NCBI GenBank assembly: GCA_019245755.1
Contig: JAFARC010000066.1
Span: 1-64,000 of the forward strand
Length of the DNA stretch: 64,000 bases
From: Mycobacteriaceae bacterium
Lineage (GTDB): Bacteria > Actinomycetota > Actinomycetes > Mycobacteriales > Mycobacteriaceae
Direction of reading: 5' to 3'
Position numbers and translations under genes: made by a program. Below, piece after piece: positions 56,460 through 64,000 of the stretch (positions are counted from its first letter, which is position 1; each line of letters begins with the position of its first letter). The notes under the pieces are model-generated. The model searched no databases, had not been told where the DNA came from, and saw only the letters and a list, made by a program, of their open reading frames with translations.

Positions 56460-57643
56460 CCGTCGGTCTGGGCCGCGGCCGCGACCGCCGCGGCGACGGC
56501 GGGCCCGACGCGCGGGTCCAGCGGACTGGGAACGATGCGGTCGGGCGCCAGATCGTTCCCGGCCACCGAGAAGATCGCCTCGGCCGCCGAGACCATCATC
56601 TGTCCGGTGATCCTGCGGGCGCCGGCGTCCAGCGCGCCGCGGAACACCCCCGGGAACGCGAGCACGTTGTTGATCTGGTTGGGGAAGTCGCTGCGGCCGG
56701 TGGCCACCACCGCCGCGTACTTGGCGGCCACGTCGGGATGGATCTCCGGGTCGGGGTTCGACAACGCGAACACGATCCCGCCCGGCGCCATGGTGGCGAT
56801 CAGCTCCTCGGGGACCAGGCCGGCCGAGACCCCGAGGAACGCGTCGGCCCCGTGCAGCGCCTCCACCATCCCGCCGGTGCGGCCGACCGGGTTGGTGCGT
56901 TGCGCCAGTTCGGCCTTGATGCTGTTCATGTCGCCGCGGCCGGGGTGCAGGATGCCGCGGGAGTCCAGCACGGTGATGTCCGCGATGCCCATCCGCAGCA
57001 GCAGGTTGGCGCATGCGACGCCGGCCGCGCCGGCACCGGAGATCACCATCCGCAGCGAGCTCATGTCGCGGCCGAGTAGCTTGCTGGCGCCCATCAGCGC
57101 CGCGAGCACCACGATCGCGGTGCCGTGCTGGTCGTCGTGCATCACCGGGCAGTCCAGCGCCTCGATGACGCGGCGTTCGATCTGGAAGCAGCGCGGCGCG
57201 GCGATGTCCTCGAGGCTGACGGCACCGAATGTCGGCCGCAGCCGCACCAGGGTTTCGACGATCTCGTCGGGGTCCTTGGTGTCCAGCACGATCGGGATCG
57301 AGTCCAGCCCGCCGAACGCCTTGAAGAGCGCGCTTTTGCCCTCCATCACCGGCAGTGACGCGGCCGCGCCGATGTCACCGAGGCCCAGCACCGCGCTGCC
57401 ATCGCTGACCACCGCGACAAGCCTGTTCGCCCAGGTGTAGCGGGCGGCCAGGGTGTGATCGGCCGCGATCGCGCGGCTGACCTGCGCCACGCCCGGGGTG
57501 TAGGCGATCGCCAGGGCGCGCTGGGTGTCCAGCGGGGCCTTCAGCTCGACGGAAAGCTTCCCCGCTACGTGGGCCTCGAAGATCTCCTCGTCGCCGACGA
57601 CGACCTGGGGGCTTTTCACCGCTTGCGGCACGTATTCGGGCAC
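56456..57643 (-). CDS. NAD(P)-dependent malic enzyme, short form
   Basis: 395 residues from a GTG. YTPGVAQVSRAI (about 48-59) and GDIGAAASLPVMEGKSALFK are malic-enzyme motifs, CPVMHDDQHGTAIVVLAALM contains the metal-binding Asp residues, and SGAGAAGVACANLL binds NAD(P). It converts malate to pyruvate and CO2. It lacks the phosphotransacetylase tail of MaeB-type enzymes and is shorter than M. tuberculosis Mez. It lies 21 bases downstream of mdh and overlaps lpqZ. In M. tuberculosis I do not recall a malic enzyme at this locus. Confidence 0.9.
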   Translation of the reverse strand: MPEYVPQAVKSPQVVVGDEEIFEAHVAGKLSVELKAPLDTQRALAIAYTPGVAQVSRAIAADHTLAARYTWANRLVAVVSDGSAVLGLGDIGAAASLPVMEGKSALFKAFGGLDSIPIVLDTKDPDEIVETLVRLRPTFGAVSLEDIAAPRCFQIERRVIEALDCPVMHDDQHGTAIVVLAALMGASKLLGRDMSSLRMVISGAGAAGVACANLLLRMGIADITVLDSRGILHPGRGDMNSIKAELAQRTNPVGRTGGMVEALHGADAFLGVSAGLVPEELIATMAPGGIVFALSNPDPEIHPDVAAKYAAVVATGRSDFPNQINNVLAFPGVFRGALDAGARRITGQMMVSAAEAIFSVAGNDLAPDRIVPSPLDPRVGPAVAAAVAAAAQTDG

Positions 57644-57664
57644 GGCCTCAGGGTACTGTGCCGC

Positions 57665-58654
57665 TTAGATCAGGCCGAGGTCGGTGACCGCGTTGCGCTC
57701 GTCGGCCAGCTCGGCGGTCGACGCGTCGATCCGGGCGCGGGAGAACTCGTCGATGTCCAGGCCGCCGACGATGGTCCAGTCGCCGGCCTTGGTGCTCACC
57801 GGGAACGAGGAGATCAGTCCCTCGGGCACGCCGTATGAGCCGTCGGAGACCACCGCCATGGAGACCCAGTCGCCGTCGGGGGTCCCCAGCAGCCAGTCCC
57901 GGGCGGCGTCGATGGTGGCCGAGGCGGCGGAGGCGGCCGAGGAGGCGCCGCGGGCCTCGATGATGGCCGCGCCCCGCTTGGCGACGGTCGGGATGAAGTA
58001 GTCCTCGATCCAGGCCTGGTCGTTGACGACCTCGGCGGCGTTCTTGCCGCCGACTTCGGCGTGGAACACGTCGGGGTACTGGGTGGCCGAGTGGTTGCCC
58101 CAGATCGTCATCTTCTTGACGTCGGTGACGGCGACGCCGGTCTTTTTGGCCAGTTGGGAGATCGCCCGGTTGTGGTCCAGGCGGGTCAGTGCGGAGAACC
58201 GTTCCCGCGGGATGTCGGGGGCGTTGGTCATCGCGATCAGCGCGTTGGTGTTGGCTGGGTTGCCGGTCACGCCGACGCGGATGTCGTCGGCGGCGACCTC
58301 GTTGAGCGCCTTGCCCTGGGCGGTGAAGATCGCACCGTTGGCCTCGAGCAGGTCGCTGCGCTCCATGCCCGGGCCGCGCGGCCGCGCCCCGACGAGCAGG
58401 GCCAAGCTCGCCCCGTCGAAGACCTTGTTCGGGTTCGCGCCGATTTCGACGCCGGCCAGCAGGCGGAATGCGCCGTCGTCGAGCTCCATCACCACACCCT
58501 CGAGTGCCTTGAGTGCGGGCTCGATCTCGAGCAGACGCAGCTCGATCGGTCGGTCCGGGCCCAGCAGCGAGCCGCTGGCCAGGCGGAACAGCAGGCTGTA
58601 GCCGATCTGGCCGGCCGCGCCGGTGACGGCCACCTTGACGGGGGTTGTGCTCAC
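57665..58654 (-). CDS. mdh: malate dehydrogenase
   Basis: 329 residues, the length I recall for Rv1240. [20 protein letters not shown] is the NAD-binding start, [20 protein letters not shown] the dinucleotide/dimer region, [20 protein letters not shown] a substrate-side loop, LTRLDHNRA has the substrate Asp-His region, and [12 protein letters not shown] the catalytic His. It interconverts malate and oxaloacetate. GTG start with AAGGAG nine bases upstream. The upstream-open frame to 58756 is unrelated. Followed by the malic enzyme gene, so malate can go to oxaloacetate or pyruvate from one operon. Confidence 0.95.
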   Translation of the reverse strand: MSTTPVKVAVTGAAGQIGYSLLFRLASGSLLGPDRPIELRLLEIEPALKALEGVVMELDDGAFRLLAGVEIGANPNKVFDGASLALLVGARPRGPGMERSDLLEANGAIFTAQGKALNEVAADDIRVGVTGNPANTNALIAMTNAPDIPRERFSALTRLDHNRAISQLAKKTGVAVTDVKKMTIWGNHSATQYPDVFHAEVGGKNAAEVVNDQAWIEDYFIPTVAKRGAAIIEARGASSAASAASATIDAARDWLLGTPDGDWVSMAVVSDGSYGVPEGLISSFPVSTKAGDWTIVGGLDIDEFSRARIDASTAELADERNAVTDLGLI

Positions 58655-58752
58655 GTTGCGTGCTCCTTGGGCTGAGTTGGTTTTTTGAAAATAACCCACC
58701 CCGCCGCGCCCGCGAAGGCGCGGCAACTGCAGCCCTCCGGCCGGGACATCAG

Positions 58753-59925
58753 TCACTCCGCCGCGGGAATGGTCAGGTTGGCGCCGGTGTCGGCGTCGAA
58801 GATCGCGATCTTGGTGGTGTCGAACGCCAGCTCCACCGGCTGGCCTTTGGTGACCTTCGACGCAGCGGAAACCCTTGCTACGAACTCGTTTTCGCTGATG
58901 CTGGAATCCGCGGCCAGCTCGGCGAGCTGCTCGGAGTGGGCTCCGGCCCCGGGTGCGGTGAAGTACACGTACTTCTCGGCGCCCAGCGACTCGACGATGT
59001 CGGCCTTGACCTCGAACACCAGGGCGCGCAGCCGCTGGTAGGTGTCGATGAGCGAGGCGTCCTCCAGATGCTCGGGGCGCACACCCACGATCACGTTGCC
59101 CGGCGTCGGGTGCCCGGTGAGCACGTCGTGCACCTCCTGGGTCAGCGTGATGTCGCCGAACGGCAGGCTGACCCCGACGTCGGTGAGCGACGCCGGGATG
59201 AAGTTCATCGCGGGCGACCCGATGAAGCCGGCGACGAACAGGTTGACCGGCTTGTCGTAGAGGTCTTGCGGGCTGCCGATCTGCTGTGCCGCGCCGCCCC
59301 GCATCACCACCACCCGGTCGCCCAGCGTCATCGCCTCCGTTTGATCGTGGGTGACGTAGACGGTGGTGGTGCCGAGGCGCTGCTGCAGCCGGGCGATCTC
59401 GCTGCGCATCTGCACCCGAAGTTTGGCGTCCAGATTGGACAGCGGTTCGTCCATCAGAAAGGCCTTGGGGTTGCGCACGATCGCCCGGCCCATCGCCACC
59501 CGCTGCCGCTGACCGCCGGAGAGCGCAGCGGGCTTGCGGTTCAACAGGTCGGTGAGGTCCAGGATCTTCGCGGTTTCCTCAACTTTCTCCTTGACCTCGG
59601 CCTTCTTCATCTTGGCCAGGGTGAGTGGGAACGCGATGTTCTCCCGCACCGTCATGTGCGGGTAGAGCGCGTAGGACTGGAACACCATCGCGATATCGCG
59701 GTGCTTGGGCGACTTCTCGTTCATCCGCTCGCCATCGATGCGCAGCTCTCCGGAGGTGATCTCCTCCAGGCCGGCGATCATGTTCAGTGTCGTGGATTTG
59801 CCGCAGCCGGACGGGCCGACCAGGATGACGAACTCGCCGTCGGCGATCGTGACGGACAGGTCCTTTACGGCCGTGGCGCCGTCGGGGTAACTCTTGGTCA
59901 CCCTGTCCAACACAATCTCGGCCAT
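58753..59925 (-). CDS. sugC: trehalose ABC importer ATPase SugC
   Basis: 390 residues of the MalK/UgpC class. Walker A is [10 protein letters not shown] (37-46), the Q loop is VFQSYALYP, the signature is [15 protein letters not shown], Walker B is [11 protein letters not shown], and the switch is THDQTEA. A C-terminal MalK-type regulatory domain (about 240-390) follows, with GVRPEHL. It drives trehalose import through SugA-SugB, recycling trehalose released during mycolate transfer. Last gene of lpqY-sugA-sugB-sugC; corresponds to Rv1238. Confidence 0.95.
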   Translation of the reverse strand: MAEIVLDRVTKSYPDGATAVKDLSVTIADGEFVILVGPSGCGKSTTLNMIAGLEEITSGELRIDGERMNEKSPKHRDIAMVFQSYALYPHMTVRENIAFPLTLAKMKKAEVKEKVEETAKILDLTDLLNRKPAALSGGQRQRVAMGRAIVRNPKAFLMDEPLSNLDAKLRVQMRSEIARLQQRLGTTTVYVTHDQTEAMTLGDRVVVMRGGAAQQIGSPQDLYDKPVNLFVAGFIGSPAMNFIPASLTDVGVSLPFGDITLTQEVHDVLTGHPTPGNVIVGVRPEHLEDASLIDTYQRLRALVFEVKADIVESLGAEKYVYFTAPGAGAHSEQLAELAADSSISENEFVARVSAASKVTKGQPVELAFDTTKIAIFDADTGANLTIPAAE

Positions 59926-59928
59926 CGA

Positions 59929-60765
59929 CTATCCCTTCACTGCGCCGGAGGTCAGGCCGGCGACGATCCTTCGTTGGAAGATTAGAACAAAAACGATGAT
60001 GGGCACCGTGATCACAATTGCGCCGGCGGCGATGGATCCGGTCGGCTCCTCGAACTGCGAACTGCCCGGGAAGTTGGCGATGGCCACCGGTGCGGTGATC
60101 GACCGGGTGGTGGCGGTCAGCGAGATCGCCAGCAGCAGGTCGTTCCAGGCGAAGATGAACACCAGCACGGCGGCCGTGACGATGCCGGGTGTGGCCAACG
60201 GCGCGATCACTTTGCGGAACGCCTGTAACGGCGTTGCGCCGTCCATCTTGGCCGCCTTCTCCAGGTCCCACGGTATCTCGCGGAAGAACGCCGATAGTGT
60301 GTAAATGGCAAGCGGCAAAGCGAATGTGATGTACGGGATGATCAGGCCCGGCCAGGTGTCGAACAGGCCGAGCGCGCGGGAGATGTCGAACAGCGGTGAC
60401 ACCAGCGAGATCTGCGGGAACATCGCGATCAGCAGCGCCACGCCGATCAGCAGTCGCTTGCCCGGGAACTCCAGTCGCGCAATCGCGTAGGCGGCCATGC
60501 CGCCGATCACGACGGCGATCGCGGTGGTGATCAGCCCGATGCCGATCGAGTTGCGCAGCGCCGGGCCGAAAAGGTCACCGCGGAAGACGCCACGGTAGTT
60601 GGCGAAGGTGACCGATGACGGTATCAGCTTGCCGTCCTTGACGTTCGATGTCGGCTTCAGCGACAGGCTGAGGATCCACAGCACCGGGACCAGCGCATAG
60701 ACGAGCACCAGGGCGTCGACGATGAACCACCAGGCCCTGCGACCGACGCCTGTCCGTTCGGCCAT
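59929..60765 (-). CDS. sugB: trehalose ABC importer permease SugB
   Basis: 278 residues with six membrane helices. The cytosolic EAA loop is [20 protein letters not shown] (about 175-194), and [20 protein letters not shown] near residue 40 is the MalG-type periplasmic start. It pairs with SugA. The ATG at 60765 is chosen; an upstream ATG at 60786 would overlap the sugA end. It matches Rv1237 in order and near-equal length. Confidence 0.94.
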   Translation of the reverse strand: MAERTGVGRRAWWFIVDALVLVYALVPVLWILSLSLKPTSNVKDGKLIPSSVTFANYRGVFRGDLFGPALRNSIGIGLITTAIAVVIGGMAAYAIARLEFPGKRLLIGVALLIAMFPQISLVSPLFDISRALGLFDTWPGLIIPYITFALPLAIYTLSAFFREIPWDLEKAAKMDGATPLQAFRKVIAPLATPGIVTAAVLVFIFAWNDLLLAISLTATTRSITAPVAIANFPGSSQFEEPTGSIAAGAIVITVPIIVFVLIFQRRIVAGLTSGAVKG

Positions 60766-60769
60766 CTTT

Positions 60770-63207
<2,438 letters not shown>

Positions 63208-63218
63208 TTACGCGGTCG

Positions 63219-63719
63219 CTATAACGTCAAGCGCGCCAGCAGATCCCGTGCCTTCTCCCCGTTTTGCGGGTCGCAGAGCACGTCGTAGCGCCCGGCGACG
63301 AGTTGCATCGTGGAGCTGAAATCCCTTGTGCCGCGTGCCATCGCATACGGGACGGCGGAGCTGATCAGGCCGAAGATGATGCCGGCAACCAACCCGGTGA
63401 GCAGCGCGGCCCACGGGTTAGGGGCGAAGAAGCCCAGCACCAGACCGATGAAGATGCCTAGCCACGCGCCGGTGAGAATGCCGCCACCGACCACCTTGGG
63501 CCAGCTGAGCCGGCCGGTGACGCGCTCGACCTGCATGAGGTCCACACCGACGATGGTGACCTGCTCGACCGGAAACTGTTGCTCGGACAGGTAGTCGACG
63601 GCTCGTTGCGCCTCGGCGTAGGTCGGGTAGGAGCCGATGGGCCACCCTTTCGGCGGGGTGGGCAGCGACGGCCCGCGGCCACCTGCCGTGGACCGGCGCG
63701 GGAATGGGCTGGTCATCAA
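63219..63719 (-). CDS. general stress protein 17M-like membrane protein (Rv1234-like)
   Basis: 166 residues. A Pro-rich start is followed by GWPIGSYPTYAEAQRAVDYL, the general-stress-protein (YflT/GS17M-like) domain, with FPVEQVTIVGVDLMQVERVT. A glycine-rich helical hairpin (GGGILTGAWLGIFIGLVLGF; AALLTGLVAGIIFGLI) crosses the membrane, and a cytosolic DFSSTMQLVAGRYDVLCDPQ tail follows. It resembles Rv1234, next to lpqY in M. tuberculosis. Function unknown; envelope stress is a guess from the domain name only. Confidence 0.85.
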   Translation of the reverse strand: MMTSPFPRRSTAGGRGPSLPTPPKGWPIGSYPTYAEAQRAVDYLSEQQFPVEQVTIVGVDLMQVERVTGRLSWPKVVGGGILTGAWLGIFIGLVLGFFAPNPWAALLTGLVAGIIFGLISSAVPYAMARGTRDFSSTMQLVAGRYDVLCDPQNGEKARDLLARLTL

Positions 63720-63827
63720 TACTCACTCTCCTCGCGTCGGTGTCGACGTCTGCGCCGCTCTCCTCCTGTTCCTGCACGGCCAACATCCACGCTACGTACC
63801 GCTAGCTCATAGGCTAGGTTGATCAGC

Positions 63828-64000
63828 ATGACAAATCCGGGCGACCAAGGCGACAAACCGCAGAACGGGGCCAGCGAGGCGTCCTCGACCGCCGGCCACG
63901 AGGCTCCACCGATCGAGCATTCGCACGGACACCCGAGCTATGAGCCGCCGCCCGGCTCGACACCGCCGGCGTCGGGTTATCCCCCGGCCGGTTATCCGCC
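63828..64000 (+). CDS. Pro-rich membrane protein, 5' part (Rv1233c-like)
   Basis: Starts at an ATG and runs off the window after about 57 residues. The visible part is polar and disordered: MTNPGDQGDKPQNGASEASS, then HEAPPIEHSHGHPSYEPPPG, then a Gly-Tyr-Pro-Pro repeat beginning. This is the typical N terminus of mycobacterial Pro/Tyr-rich proteins with C-terminal membrane helices (DUF4190-like), such as Rv1233c. Divergent from the general-stress-like gene. Confidence 0.7.
   Translation, partial: MTNPGDQGDKPQNGASEASSTAGHEAPPIEHSHGHPSYEPPPGSTPPASGYPPAGYP

Overview
This is a high-GC mycobacterial chromosome segment, most likely from a non-tuberculous Mycobacterium. From about 7.3 kb to the right edge the genes follow, in inverted order, the M. 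tuberculosis block that runs from canA (Rv1284) down to Rv1233c. The anchors are canA, oppBCDA, an Rv1279-type GMC oxidoreductase, the Rv1278/Rv1277 ATPase-nuclease pair, lprB/lprC, the Rv1273c/Rv1272c ABC exporter, the Rv1264 cyclase, udgB, tap, cyp130, deaD, lprE, kgd, lpqZ, mdh and sugCBA-lpqY. All homology statements come from recognising protein sequences from memory; no search was run.

Layout. 1-7.2 kb is accessory. A 3' tRNA-Arg-like fragment lies at the left edge, followed by two deazaflavin (F420)-type oxidoreductases, an alpha/beta hydrolase behind a tiny coupled ORF, a small secreted protein, a MarR plus two-gene ABC exporter operon, a GNAT/nitronate monooxygenase pair and a VOC protein. 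7.2-9.2 kb holds canA, a secreted protein with an Arg-Asp repeat tail, and about 650 bp of gene-poor DNA with two strong hairpins. 9.2-14.6 kb is the oppBCDA peptide importer. 14.6-18.1 kb holds a peptidase-like hydrolase, a divergent PaaX regulator/Rieske oxygenase pair and a CadD-type remnant. 18.1-25.9 kb holds the GMC oxidoreductase, a divergent MFS/HxlR pair and the SbcC/SbcD-like pair. 26-36.3 kb holds a SixA phosphatase, two DUF3558-type lipoproteins, a heterodimeric ABC exporter, a DEDDh exonuclease, a quinone-reductase-like protein, a class III cyclase, a HIT/Ddn pair and a frameshifted luciferase-type remnant. 36.4-51 kb holds udgB, tap, two FAD-linked oxidases, cyp130 with its TetR, an acyltransferase, deaD, lprE, a long-tailed MFS pump with PadR, and a membrane protein. 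51-63.1 kb holds kgd, an SDR, lpqZ, a short malic enzyme, mdh and the LpqY-SugABC trehalose importer. The window ends in a partial Pro-rich membrane protein gene.

How the genes work together. Several overlapping start/stop junctions (ATGA, GTGA, TGATG) mark operons: MarR-ATPase-permease, oppBCDA, SbcD-SMC, lprB-lprC, the ABC exporter pair, HIT-Ddn, cyp130-TetR, deaD-acyltransferase, PadR-MFS, malic enzyme-lpqZ and lpqY-sugABC. Central carbon enzymes (Kgd, Mdh, malic enzyme) sit beside the trehalose-recycling importer. Four regulator/target pairs (MarR-ABC, HxlR-MFS, PadR-MFS, TetR-CYP130) each have a palindrome at the expected promoter position.

Compared with the M. tuberculosis order as I remember it, the lprA-embR-pknH stretch, relBE, corA and the PE_PGRS23/vapBC33 stretch are absent. 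A malic enzyme, PaaX/Rieske, MFS/HxlR and a luciferase-like remnant are present instead. No insertion sequence, prophage core gene, CRISPR array, rRNA or intact tRNA was seen. I did not find a clearly novel multi-gene defence or biosynthetic system. The most interesting items are the hook-less Rad50-like ATPase, the small coupled ORFs, the Arg-Asp secreted protein, the alternative hairpins near 8.93 kb and the gene remnants.
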